This document shows positions 1 through 7,494 of a stretch of DNA of 64,000 nt, one piece after another. The DNA is taken from positions 1 to 64,000 of the forward strand of contig JALHJW010000004.1 in the NCBI GenBank assembly GCA_022839785.1, written 5' to 3'. A program made the position numbers and the translations under genes. This stretch comes from Desulfovibrio sp. (GTDB lineage Bacteria; Desulfobacterota; Desulfovibrionia; Desulfovibrionales; Desulfovibrionaceae). The number at the start of each line of letters is the position of its first letter. Positions within the stretch are counted from its first letter, which is position 1. The notes under the pieces were generated by a model. It was not told the DNA's origin and ran no database searches. It saw nothing but the letters and a program-made list of their open reading frames with translations.

Positions 1-92
1 ACACCCGATCCCATTCCGAACTCGGCAGTTAAGCTCCTCTTCGCCGATGATACTGCAAGCTCACTTGTGGGAAAGTAGGACGCCGCCAGGTC
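1..92 (+). rRNA. rrf: 5S ribosomal RNA, 3' portion (5' end outside window)
   Basis: The window opens inside a 5S rRNA. The stretch containing CCGAACTCGGCAGTTAAGC is the conserved loop B/helix III region, and GAAAGTAGGACGCCGCCAGG is the typical 3' terminal helix. Only the last ~90 nt are present, so the gene starts upstream of the window and this is presumably the end of an rRNA operon. A strong intrinsic terminator follows within 10 nt. The exact mature 3' end is estimated. Confidence 0.93.
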
Positions 93-100
93 ATTCCTCA

Positions 101-133
101 AAAGCCCCCCGCGCCAAACGCGGGGGGCTTTTT
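101..133 (+). terminator. Intrinsic terminator of the rRNA operon
   Basis: A 13-bp perfect stem (AAAGCCCCCCGCG pairing with CGCGGGGGGCTTT) with a 5-nt loop CCAAA is followed by a T run. It sits directly after the 5S rRNA. Confidence 0.9.
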
Positions 134-357
134 CCGTTGCACCAGACTGACGAGGCCCCCCGGCGTAGGACCGCACGCCGGACCGCCGGGGAGCATGCTC
201 CCTGGCGCGCATGCCTGCATTCTGGGCGTGAGACGTCATCTGGGCAGAGCACGGGAGGCCTCCGTTGCGGAGCATCGTGCTGTCGGATAGATTCTCGCCG
301 CAGCGTCATCCGGAAACGTTCGATCCTGCGGCACAGATGTGCCGTGGCGGAGGAGGC

Positions 358-900
358 ATGCTGAGAAGATGGCGGCGGCTTGACGAACCGGGGCTGGAGG
401 TCTTTCGCCTCCGTTCTCGCGACGACGGATTTTGGGCGACGTCTTCGCTCGTGCATGCCGGGGCCGATCCGTTCGGTCTCCGATACGCATGGGCTCTGGA
501 CAGGGAGTGGCGGACCCGAAGCGTTCGATTGGAACTCATGGGGGATGTCTGCCGGTCGCTCATGATCGAGCGGGCTGGCGACGCTTCCTGGCGCATCGAC
601 GACAGACCGCGCCGGGACCTGGACGGATGCGAGGAGGTCGATCTCTCGGCGACGCCCTTCTGCAACACCCTCGCGATCCGGCGCATGGCGGGCGCGACAG
701 GGGAGTTGACGGCACTCTACGTCGCTCTTCCGGAACTCCTCATCATGCCGTCCCGGCAACGCTACGAGGCGCTGGGAAACGATTGTTGGCGCTATCTTGA
801 TTGCGGCGTGGCCGAGGGATTCACCGCGCAGATCCGTCTGGACGCCGAAGGGTTCGTTTCCCGGTACGAGGGATTGTTCGAAGCGCTGCCGGGCGCATGA
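358..900 (+). CDS. Putative glycolipid-binding family protein (PF06475-like)
   Basis: A 180-aa soluble protein. The ATG at 358 is chosen because GGAGGAGG lies just upstream and the family fold begins at once with MLRRWRRLDEPGLEVF; an upstream in-frame ATG at 265 has no such site. Family-like motifs are the N-terminal WRRLD.PGLE, the central WRTRSVRLEL, the LDGCEEVDLSATPFCNTLAI block and the C-terminal GFTAQIRLDAEGFVSRYEGL. Members related to Pseudomonas PA3230 adopt a two-domain beta-roll and have been proposed to bind glycolipids; the physiological role is unknown. It is monocistronic, between the rRNA terminator and a divergent-side small gene. The family call rests on recognised motifs, not a search. 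Confidence 0.72.
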   Translation: MLRRWRRLDEPGLEVFRLRSRDDGFWATSSLVHAGADPFGLRYAWALDREWRTRSVRLELMGDVCRSLMIERAGDASWRIDDRPRRDLDGCEEVDLSATPFCNTLAIRRMAGATGELTALYVALPELLIMPSRQRYEALGNDCWRYLDCGVAEGFTAQIRLDAEGFVSRYEGLFEALPGA

Positions 901-957
901 CCGGAACTCCGCCCGAGCGGCGGATGCGGCCGCCGTCCTTGCGGGGCTGGGCCGCTC

Positions 958-1209
958 TTAGGGAGACATGCGGCGCAGCATGTCCCACATGAGCTTGAAT
1001 TCCTTGAGCCGGTCGGCGTCGGCCTCGAACTGCAGGCCGACCAGGGTGGCGCGGTAGCCGTCCTCGAACTCCTCGTCCGTGAAGTCGAAGCCTTCCTGCG
1101 CCAGGATGACGGCGCGCTGCGCCCCGTTGTCCGCGGCCAGGAGCCGGTCGCGCAGGTCCTTGTCGAGCAGCACGCGCTTGAGAAAAGGCCGGACATGGGC
1201 CATGGGCAT
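958..1209 (-). CDS. Nif11-like small protein
   Basis: An 83-aa protein. AAGGAG precedes the first ATG by 6 nt. The sequence shows an N-terminal helix with FLKRVLLDKDLRDRLLAA, then a turn and EGFDFTDEEFEDGYRA. This is the pattern of the Nif11 domain, found both in nitrogen-fixation clusters and as leader peptides of ribosomally made natural products. There is no double-Gly cleavage motif and no Cys/Ser/Thr-rich core at the C-terminus (it ends in MWDMLRRMSP), and no lanthipeptide or radical-SAM modification enzyme is nearby. A natural-product precursor is therefore unlikely and a stand-alone Nif11 protein is more likely. Function unknown. Confidence 0.68.
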   Translation of the reverse strand: MPMAHVRPFLKRVLLDKDLRDRLLAADNGAQRAVILAQEGFDFTDEEFEDGYRATLVGLQFEADADRLKEFKLMWDMLRRMSP

Positions 1210-1481
1210 GGCGTTCTCCTTGGGTGTCGGTCAGCACGCTCCGTACCGCCGCAGGCGCACGGCATGGCGTCAGACAGGGAGGCGGCGGCCAGCCCTTCCC
1301 GCACGCGCGTCTGCCGTGTGTTTGGGAGCGCTGCGACCCGGATGTTACCATGCGGCGACAGGCCTTGCCAGACGACATTTTCGTACTCTCCCGGGCTGGA
1401 AAGCCGCGGGCTTGACCTTTAACGTCGATTTCTCCACAACCGCAGACAGGGAATGCGCGCGCCCGCACGCATGGAGGGGAC

Positions 1482-2231
1482 GTGGCCAGACGCCGCGAGA
1501 TTATCGTCATCAGGAAGCCGGCCGAAGAGCACCACGGACACCACGGCGGCAGCTGGAAGGTGGCTTACGCCGATTTCGTCACCGCGCTCATGGCCCTGTT
1601 CCTCCTCCTGTGGCTGCTCATGGCCCTCAAGCCGCAGCAGAAGCAGGAGATTGCCCGGATGTTCCAGGGAACGGCCCAGACGCAGGGCGATGTCGGCGGG
1701 GAGGGTACGCCCGTTTTCGGGGAACTCACCTCCTCCAAAATCGTCACCAGGTTGGACCAGAAGCAGCGGCAGCAGCTAGAACTTGCCGGACAACTCAAAG
1801 AGTTGGTCAAGACCCGGATGCCCGGTTCCGTGAACGCCGGGGTGACGGTGGACGACAAGGGCGGCGTGCTGCTCAAGCTGCCCAGCGGCATCCTTTTCGC
1901 CTCCGGGGCGAGCGACCTGACGCCCGAGGCGCAACGTCTCCTCGACGGCGTGGCGGGAATGCTGATGAAGCACAAGATCAACCTGCAGGTGCGCGGCCAC
2001 GCCGACGACCAGGAATCCCGGGGTACGGGCTACGGCAGTCAATGGGAGTTTTCCGCGGCCCGGGCCGCTGTGGCCCTGCGCTACCTTACCGGCAAGTTCA
2101 CCTTGCCGCCGGTGCGCTACGAGGCCGTGGGCTACGGCGACTCGCGTCCCCTCGTGGCCAACACCTCGGCCGAGAACAGGCAGCTCAACCGCCGGATCGA
2201 GATTTATTTCGCCATCATGGACCCCAAGTAG
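1482..2231 (+). CDS. Orphan MotB-like (OmpA-family) stator protein
   Basis: A 249-aa protein starting at GTG (1482) after GGAGGGG. Residues 20-54 form the MotB signature, including GSWKVAYADFVTALMALF. D31 matches the ion-binding Asp of MotB at the start of the single transmembrane helix (about 26-47). A periplasmic linker follows, then an OmpA/MotB peptidoglycan-binding domain (about 130-245) with VRGHADDQ and the closing NRQLNRRIEIYF. MotB anchors the flagellar stator to peptidoglycan and carries the proton. No motA lies beside it; the next gene encodes a PilZ-like protein, and a complete motAB pair is encoded convergently 0.6 kb away. Its 35-codon membrane block is almost identical at DNA level to the second motB. 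It could pair with the neighbouring MotA or act in another system. Confidence 0.88.
   Translation: MARRREIIVIRKPAEEHHGHHGGSWKVAYADFVTALMALFLLLWLLMALKPQQKQEIARMFQGTAQTQGDVGGEGTPVFGELTSSKIVTRLDQKQRQQLELAGQLKELVKTRMPGSVNAGVTVDDKGGVLLKLPSGILFASGASDLTPEAQRLLDGVAGMLMKHKINLQVRGHADDQESRGTGYGSQWEFSAARAAVALRYLTGKFTLPPVRYEAVGYGDSRPLVANTSAENRQLNRRIEIYFAIMDPK
1539..1643 (+). repeat. 105-nt inverted repeat within motB paralogs, copy 1
   Basis: This block codes for the 35 residues from HHGGSWKV to KPQQK and matches the reverse complement of 3435-3539 at 102 of 105 bases. The three differences (GGC/GGA, GCT/GCC, CAG/CAA) are silent. Similarity stops sharply on both sides. Confidence 0.85.
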
Positions 2232-2254
2232 CCTGCCGGGGAGATGAAAACGCC

Positions 2255-2851
2255 ATGCGCAACAGTTTTCGACTGGACGTGGAAGACGGCGACGTGATCG
2301 AACTCGCGGCGTGGTTTCGTCCCGCACTGACGCCGACGACCTTTCACATCCGCGATCTGGGCATGCCCGACCTGCTGCTCGGGCGGGTCAACTGCTCCCT
2401 GCGGCTGGACAACCTGTCCGCCGACGGTCTGGGCATCTCCCTGCGCCGCGTCTGCCGCTACGATCCCGAGGACATCCGGCGCCAGGCGGTGCTGGTCTAC
2501 ATGAAGCTCGCCAACCCCGTCGACTCGGCGTGCGAACCGCTCCCACTGCTGGTAGCTTGCTCCATCCAGGCCTTGCGCGCAACGGAGGATCGCCTCTACC
2601 TCGGCCTGCACATCGTCTGCGAGGGGGTGCCCGACGCCAGCGCGAAACTGGTCCATCTCGTCAACGTGGAAAAGTACGGCATCAGCGACCTGACCCGTTG
2701 GTGCGACGAGAAGGACAGGGCCACGCGCAGCGGCCTCAAGGCCGCTCCGGCCGGGCTGCGCATCGAGCGCCTGCTTTCCGAGATCGCCGCCGTCCTGGAC
2801 GGCGACGAGGACGCCGAGGTGGCGGAAGGGGAGAGTTGTCCCCTGGAGTAG
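2255..2851 (+). CDS. PilZ-like domain protein, partner of orphan MotB
   Basis: A 198-aa protein beginning at the ATG 24 nt after the MotB-like stop, with GGGGAG upstream. Possible PilZ signatures are R2-x-x-x-R6 at the N-terminus and NLSADG at about residue 53, matching the [D/N]xSxxG motif that contacts cyclic di-GMP. The rest is an alternating hydrophobic beta pattern followed by an acidic helical tail (about 165-198). The RxxxR-to-NxSxxG spacing is longer than usual, so c-di-GMP binding is uncertain. Its pairing with a MotB-like protein suggests a motor brake or stator regulator, by analogy with YcgR; this is inference. Confidence 0.65.
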   Translation: MRNSFRLDVEDGDVIELAAWFRPALTPTTFHIRDLGMPDLLLGRVNCSLRLDNLSADGLGISLRRVCRYDPEDIRRQAVLVYMKLANPVDSACEPLPLLVACSIQALRATEDRLYLGLHIVCEGVPDASAKLVHLVNVEKYGISDLTRWCDEKDRATRSGLKAAPAGLRIERLLSEIAAVLDGDEDAEVAEGESCPLE

Positions 2852-2855
2852 GCGG

Positions 2856-3608
2856 CTACGGGTTCTCCGCCGGGGAGAAGAAAAATTCCACCCGCCTGTT
2901 TCTGGCCCGGTTCGCTTCCGTATCATTGGGCAGCAGCGGCTGGGTTTCGGCGCAGCCGATGGCCGTCAGCCGCTCCGCCTTGACTCCGTGGGTGGTCGCC
3001 AGCGTGCTGACCACCGCCGCCGCGCGGGCCGAGGACAGTTCCCAGCGCGACCTGTAGGGCGCATGGACAGGCTCGGCGTCGTCCGAGTGCCCCCGTACCT
3101 CCAGGGTCACGTTCTGCGTCCGCAGCACATCCGAGATCTCCTGCAGCACCCTGTGCATGCGTTGCGTCATGTGCGCGGAGCCTTGCTCGAAAGCGAGGCC
3201 GGAGCTGATGCGGATGCTCACGCCGCTGTGGTCCTGGCTCACCTTGGCGGCCTTGTCGAGTTCGGGGTCCTTGCTCACCAGCTCCTGGAGCTGGCCCGCG
3301 AGGGTCTTCATGACCTGCTGCTGCGTGGTGGTGTGCAGGACGTCGCTCTTCGCGCCCTGGGTGGGGATCGGCACGCCCTTGTCCGCGTGCTCCGCCCAAC
3401 TGGTGGGGTCCTGGAAATAGACCGCTAGGCTTTCCTTTTGCTGCGGCTTGAGGGCCATGAGCAGCCACAGGAGGAGGAACAGGGCCATGAGCGCGGTGAC
3501 GAAATCGGCGTAGGCCACCTTCCAGCTTCCGCCGTGGTGCCCCGCGTGCTGCGGCTCCTCTCGCCGGATGATGTACAGTCTGCCTCTGTTGCCGCCGCTA
3601 GCCGACAC
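2856..3608 (-). CDS. motB: Flagellar motor protein MotB
   Basis: A 250-aa stator subunit. The GTG start overlaps the motA stop by 11 nt, which indicates translational coupling. Residues 24-58 carry the MotB transmembrane block with D35 as the ion-carrying Asp. The OmpA/MotB peptidoglycan-binding domain occupies about 135-245, with LEVRGHSDDAEP and NRARNRRVEFFF. With MotA it forms the proton-driven stator. It ends 4 nt from the convergent PilZ-like gene. It is clearly diverged from the MotB-like protein at 1482 outside the membrane block. Confidence 0.92.
   Translation of the reverse strand: MSASGGNRGRLYIIRREEPQHAGHHGGSWKVAYADFVTALMALFLLLWLLMALKPQQKESLAVYFQDPTSWAEHADKGVPIPTQGAKSDVLHTTTQQQVMKTLAGQLQELVSKDPELDKAAKVSQDHSGVSIRISSGLAFEQGSAHMTQRMHRVLQEISDVLRTQNVTLEVRGHSDDAEPVHAPYRSRWELSSARAAAVVSTLATTHGVKAERLTAIGCAETQPLLPNDTEANRARNRRVEFFFSPAENP
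3435..3539 (-). repeat. 105-nt inverted repeat within motB paralogs, copy 2
   Basis: Reverse-complement partner of 1539-1643, at 102 of 105 identical bases, lying in the membrane-helix region of motB. Bases on either side do not match, although both proteins continue with the same domain order. Confidence 0.85.
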
Positions 3609-4452
3609 TCTTCATGGCCTCCTCAAGCTCCTCAAAGGACGGCTGGACGTTTCCGGGGATGGCGCGGCGGCCCGCTTCCACGGCCAGGGCGGGCGCAAGG
3701 CCCATGAGATAGGCCGAGAGGGCGGATTTGACCACCTTGAGCTGGGTGTTGTGCTCCGCGGCCATGAACTCCAGCTTGGTGGCCATGGGGCCCACGAAGC
3801 CGTAGCACATGAGCACGCCGAGAAAGGTCCCGATGAGGGCCGCGCCGATGGAGTGGCCGAGCACGTCGGGCGGCTCGTTGAGCTTGCCCATGGTCAGGAC
3901 CACGCCGAGCACCGCGGCCACGATGCCCAGGCCCGGCAGCGCGTCCGCGATCTTGGTCACGCTGTTGGCGGGGATCATGTGGTGGTGGTGCCGGGTGGAG
4001 ATGTCGAAATCCATCAGGGCGTCCATGAAGTGGTGCTCGATGTTGCCCGAGAGCACGACCTTCAGGTTGTCGCACAAGAAGTGGCCGACGTGTTTGTTGG
4101 CCAGCACGCTCGGGTATTTCTGGAATATCTTGCTCTGGCTCGGTTTGTTGATGTGCTGGTCCATGGCCACCGCGCCGCCGCGACGGGCCTCGGAGAACAG
4201 GCCGTACATCACCGAGAGCAGATCGAGATACTGCTGCCTGGTGGTCTCCCTGGCCAGGAAGATCTTGGGCAAGTGCGTGACCACGTCCTTGACCACGCTT
4301 CCCGGGGAAGAGATCAGGAACGCGCCGCAGGCCGCGCCGAAAATGATGAGTATCTCGATGGGCTGCATGAGGACGGCCAGATGGCCGCCCTCCAGCATGA
4401 AGCCGCCGACGACGCACGCCAGTACGACGACGATTCCGACAATGGCAGTCAT
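3598..4452 (-). CDS. motA: Flagellar motor protein MotA
   Basis: A 284-aa integral membrane stator protein. The ATG at 4452 gives the standard MotA N-terminus MTAIVGIVVVLACVVGGFML. Upstream GGAGG is rather far (about 12 nt), but the ATG overlaps the stop of a small upstream ORF (ATGA), which could supply coupling. Four membrane segments are visible, with the conserved cytoplasmic loop and HSIGAALIGTFLGVLMCYGF leading into the last two helices and the GPMATKLE motif. The His-rich STRHHHHM sits in the loop. It forms the stator with MotB encoded directly downstream. Confidence 0.94.
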   Translation of the reverse strand: MTAIVGIVVVLACVVGGFMLEGGHLAVLMQPIEILIIFGAACGAFLISSPGSVVKDVVTHLPKIFLARETTRQQYLDLLSVMYGLFSEARRGGAVAMDQHINKPSQSKIFQKYPSVLANKHVGHFLCDNLKVVLSGNIEHHFMDALMDFDISTRHHHHMIPANSVTKIADALPGLGIVAAVLGVVLTMGKLNEPPDVLGHSIGAALIGTFLGVLMCYGFVGPMATKLEFMAAEHNTQLKVVKSALSAYLMGLAPALAVEAGRRAIPGNVQPSFEELEEAMKSVG

Positions 4453-4568
4453 TCGGAGTCGGTCCCTCCTCGCAATGTGAACGGAAAGGCGGCGGCCCCC
4501 CAGCCGCCGTTGCGCATGCGCAGGGGCGTCGTCCCCGCCGCCTGAATGCGCCAAGAGAATTCGGTCAT
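4449..4568 (-). CDS. Possible 39-aa leader/coupled ORF upstream of motA
   Basis: The reading frame starts at an ATG with GAGG five bases upstream and ends in a TGA that overlaps the motA ATG (ATGA). It encodes 39 residues without a recognised domain, starting MTEFSWRIQAAG. The motA Shine-Dalgarno is poorly spaced, so this ORF may deliver ribosomes to motA. Codon evidence is too short to decide whether the peptide matters. It may be only a chance frame. Confidence 0.35.
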   Translation of the reverse strand: MTEFSWRIQAAGTTPLRMRNGGWGAAAFPFTLRGGTDSE

Positions 4569-4741
4569 TAAACCTCTTTCCCCGCTTTCCGCAAGCGGAC
4601 AGATGGTGCTTGCAGCATATGGGCTGCGGGGCATCGTGCGAAATGGCCCGGCAGGGTGCCCAGGCGGTCCGTGTTGCCCTTGGGGGCGTCCTGTGCTACC
4701 GGCACAAGGATGCCAATACCTTCGTGTAAGGAGCGTGATCG

Positions 4742-5296
4742 ATGCGTCTGAACCCCAAGGAATGCATTCTGTACAGCGGCGGCGCCAATGGAGCCGAGCA
4801 GGTCTTCGGCGAGATGGCCGAGAAATACGGACTTGAGGAAGTGAACTACAGCTTCGAAGGCCATCAGTCCGCCCGCGTGCGGGGCATCCGCGTGCTCACC
4901 CAGGAGGAGTTGAACCTCAAGGACGTGAGCATGACCTACGTCTCGAAGCTCATGCACCGCACCTATTCCCAGGCCCCGCTCTTCCGCAAGGTTCTGCAGA
5001 GCATCTGCTGGCAGGTTTCCAGCGGCCACGAGGTCTACGTCGTGGGCTCGATCCAGGACGACGACACGGTCACGGGCGGCACGGGCTGGGGCGCGGAGTT
5101 CGCCAAGCTGTGCAACAAGCCGCTCTACGTTTTCGACCAGAAGCGCGACGGGTGGTTCGTCTGGGCCAAGGAGCGCTGGGAATCCGTGGGCGAGCCCACG
5201 ATCACCCATCGCCACTTCACCGGCACGGGAACGCGTTTTCTTGAGGACAATGGGCGCAGGGCCATCGCCGTGCTGTTCGCCCGCAGCTTCGGCTAG
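4742..5296 (+). CDS. Conserved hypothetical protein, possibly SLOG/Rossmann-like
   Basis: A 184-aa protein with AAGGAG eight bases before the ATG. The N-terminus ILYSGGANGAEQVFGEMAEK has the glycine-rich strand-loop-helix look of nucleotide-binding Rossmann folds such as the SLOG group. A second block, VGSIQDDDTVTGGTGWGAEF, followed by NKPLYVFDQKRDGWFVW, resembles the later glycine loop and aromatic strand of putative molybdenum-carrier/SLOG proteins. No signal peptide or membrane helix. It is monocistronic with its own terminator. I do not recognise the family with certainty and assign no function. Confidence 0.6.
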   Translation: MRLNPKECILYSGGANGAEQVFGEMAEKYGLEEVNYSFEGHQSARVRGIRVLTQEELNLKDVSMTYVSKLMHRTYSQAPLFRKVLQSICWQVSSGHEVYVVGSIQDDDTVTGGTGWGAEFAKLCNKPLYVFDQKRDGWFVWAKERWESVGEPTITHRHFTGTGTRFLEDNGRRAIAVLFARSFG

Positions 5297-5319
5297 CGGC
5301 CCGGCCTTTTTTGCTCCGG

Positions 5320-5343
5320 AACCCGGCCGCGGCCGGGTTTTCC
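5320..5343 (+). terminator. Intrinsic terminator
   Basis: AACCCGGCC and GGCCGGGTT form a stem that runs into TTTT, 24 nt after the preceding stop codon. Confidence 0.75.
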
Positions 5344-5527
5344 GTTTCCGGGGGAAAGGGGCGGGCGCAGGGCCGGAGAACGCCGAGGAGGCGACCCGGG
5401 AGTTGAAAGGAACGGCGGGATGCACTAGGATGTTTACTGGGGCGAAGGTTCAGGAAAGGCCCGTCCCGCCCGCCAGGCGCGGCCGCCCCGCACCACAAGA
5501 GGCCGCAACAGGGCCGAGGAGGACGCA

Positions 5528-5932
5528 ATGACCGGTTCCGAAAAGATCACGTCCCTTGACGACTACCGCACGGGCGAGGCCGGGGCCATGCCCGCCGAGC
5601 CCCGCGACAAGACCGGCCGCGACATGGGCAAGGTGGCCATCTTCATCTCCATCCTGGCCGTGCTCCTGCTCGTGGTCTTCTTTTTCGGCCTGAACCAGAA
5701 CATCAAAGGGCTGGCCGCGGAGATGCGGACCATGGGCGGCGACGTGACGCAGCTCAAGTCCGCCATGGCCGAGCTGCCCGGCCAGGTGCGGCGCTCCATC
5801 GTGGCCGACGAACTGCAGGCCACCATCGCCAAGCTCGACCACCTGCGAGGCAAGGTCAGCGTGGAAGAGGCGGCCATGCTCAGCCACTCCATCGAGCAGC
5901 TCAAGGCCGTGCAGACCCAGATGGCCCAGTAG
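5528..5932 (+). CDS. Single-pass membrane protein with coiled coil, unknown function
   Basis: A 134-aa protein; GAGGAGG precedes the ATG. Residues 1-34 are polar and cytosolic, with ITSLDDYRTGE at the start. One transmembrane helix follows (about 35-56: VAIFISILAVLLLVVFFFGL). The remainder (57-134) is heptad-rich and helical (MRTMGGDVTQLKSAMAEL, then IAKLDHLRGKV), suggesting a periplasmic coiled coil. It stands alone between two terminators. No domain recognised. Confidence 0.72.
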   Translation: MTGSEKITSLDDYRTGEAGAMPAEPRDKTGRDMGKVAIFISILAVLLLVVFFFGLNQNIKGLAAEMRTMGGDVTQLKSAMAELPGQVRRSIVADELQATIAKLDHLRGKVSVEEAAMLSHSIEQLKAVQTQMAQ

Positions 5933-5952
5933 TTTCCCGCAACGGGTTTTCG

Positions 5953-5980
5953 GCGGCCCCGGGCGCGCGCCCGGGGCCGC
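5953..5980. terminator. GC-rich hairpin between convergent genes, likely terminator
   Basis: A perfect 28-nt palindrome, GCGGCCCCGGGCGC and its complement, lies between the coiled-coil gene and the convergent zinc-ribbon gene. It is followed on the plus strand by TGTTGTTTTC. Confidence 0.7.
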
Positions 5981-5988
5981 TGTTGTTT

Positions 5989-6171
5989 TCAATCCAGGAC
6001 CACCATGCCCGAGGTGTAGATCTGCACCTGCACGCGGCTGCCGCAGCCAGGGCAAATCTCCAGGCTTCGCGTGCGTTCCTTGTAGGTCAGGCGGATGGTG
6101 CCGCGGCAACGCGGGCACTGCACGGCGATGACCTCTTCGCTGCGGGCGTCGTCCACAAAGGCGATGCTCAT
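5989..6171 (-). CDS. Small zinc-ribbon protein
   Basis: A 60-aa protein; AGGAG lies 8 nt before the ATG. Two CxxC pairs (CPRC and CPGC, 18 residues between the inner cysteines) form a zinc-ribbon, as in the MJ0042/FmdB-like small proteins. The N-terminal residues SIAFVDDARSEEVIAVQ form a leading strand. Probable small nucleic-acid- or protein-binding zinc protein; partner unknown. Confidence 0.72.
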   Translation of the reverse strand: MSIAFVDDARSEEVIAVQCPRCRGTIRLTYKERTRSLEICPGCGSRVQVQIYTSGMVVLD

Positions 6172-6299
6172 GGCGTCTGCTCCTGTTTTTCCCCCGGGGC
6201 ATGCCTACGCCGTCCATGTGGCCGGGGCGTGCCGGAGATGTGGCGTTTCCCCCGGGCATGGACTAGTCTGTCCTCGGGCATTTCGGAGAGCCCAGCGTC

Positions 6300-7472
6300 A
6301 TGAGCCGCACGCCCGTCATCCTGCATCTGGACATGGACGCCTTCTTCGCCTCGGTGGAGCAGGCCGACGACCCGTCGCTCAAGGGCAGGCCCGTGATCAT
6401 CGGGGCCTCGGACCGCGGCGTGGTTTCGGCCGCCTCCTATGAAGCCAGGAAATACGGCGTGCGCTCGGCCATTCCCGTGGCCCAGGCGCGCAAGCTCTGC
6501 CCGCACGGCGTCTTCCTGCCCGGCCGCCACCGCCGCTACCGCGAGGTTTCGCGCCAGGTCATGGCCGTGGTCGCCTGCTTCTCGCCGCTCGTGGAGCAGA
6601 CTTCGGTGGACGAGGCCTACGTGGACATCTCGGGCATGGAGCGGCTCTTCGGAACGCCGGAGCGGATCGCCCGCCGACTCAAGGAGAGCATCCGCGAAGC
6701 CACGGGGCTGACCTGTTCCGTGGGCATCGCGCCGAACAAGTTCCTGGCCAAGATCTGCTCGGACCTGAACAAGCCGGACGGCGTCTACATCCTCGACCCC
6801 GCCGACGTGCCCGGCTTCCTGGCCCGCCTCGACCCTTACCGGATCAGCGGCGTGGGCAAGCGGCTGGCCGAAACCCTGCGCACCCTCAACGTGCGGGTGA
6901 TCACGGACGTGCTGCGCTTCTCCGAGGCCTTCTGGGCGGAGAAGGTGGGCGACAAGGCCGCCCGGTTCCTGTACGCCAGGGCCAGGGGGCAGGGCAGCAG
7001 CGAGATCGTGCCGTACGCGGAGGCCAAGTCGTCCGGGGCCGAGAACACCTTCGCCCGGGACACCAGGGATCCGGAGGAGCTGAAGCGCTGGCTCCTGCGG
7101 CAGGCCGAGCGGGTGGGGCGCGACCTGCGCAGCGACGACCGCTTCGGCCGCACCGTGACCCTCAAGGTCAAGTTCGCGGACTTCCGTTCTGTCACCCGCA
7201 GCATCAGCCTGCCGCGTCCGGTGCAGGCCACCGAGGACATCTTCCGCGCCGCGGAGGGACTGCTCGACGCCCTGCCGCTGCCCCAGTCCGTGCGTCTCAT
7301 TGGCGTGAGCGTCTCGAACCTTTCGCGCGGCGAACGCCAGCTCGATCTTCTGAATGACGGCCGGGACGAGGCCCGGGCGCGCCTGGACAAGGCCCTGGAC
7401 GCGCTCAGGGAGCGCCACGGCAGGGACGCGGTGACGCGCGGACGGCTTTTCGGCCACGACAGGACCGCATGA
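6300..7472 (+). CDS. dinB: DNA polymerase IV (Y family)
   Basis: A 390-aa translesion polymerase. The catalytic Asp block LHLDMDAFFASVEQ lies at residues 9-22 and the second acidic motif SVDEAYVDISG at about 103-113. The thumb helix-hairpin-helix (ISGVGKRLAETLRTLNV) and the C-terminal little finger follow. Normal family length is about 350-400 aa. It copies damaged templates during the SOS response; no clear LexA operator is visible just upstream. The next gene starts 2 nt downstream or slightly later, so the two may be cotranscribed. Confidence 0.96.
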   Translation: MSRTPVILHLDMDAFFASVEQADDPSLKGRPVIIGASDRGVVSAASYEARKYGVRSAIPVAQARKLCPHGVFLPGRHRRYREVSRQVMAVVACFSPLVEQTSVDEAYVDISGMERLFGTPERIARRLKESIREATGLTCSVGIAPNKFLAKICSDLNKPDGVYILDPADVPGFLARLDPYRISGVGKRLAETLRTLNVRVITDVLRFSEAFWAEKVGDKAARFLYARARGQGSSEIVPYAEAKSSGAENTFARDTRDPEELKRWLLRQAERVGRDLRSDDRFGRTVTLKVKFADFRSVTRSISLPRPVQATEDIFRAAEGLLDALPLPQSVRLIGVSVSNLSRGERQLDLLNDGRDEARARLDKALDALRERHGRDAVTRGRLFGHDRTA

Positions 7473-7494
7473 CATGCTGACCCCGGGAGGTTTC

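Noticed and set aside
47..364. Open frames overlapping the 5S rRNA and its terminator
   Set aside because: They run through rRNA and a terminator hairpin and have no ribosome site.
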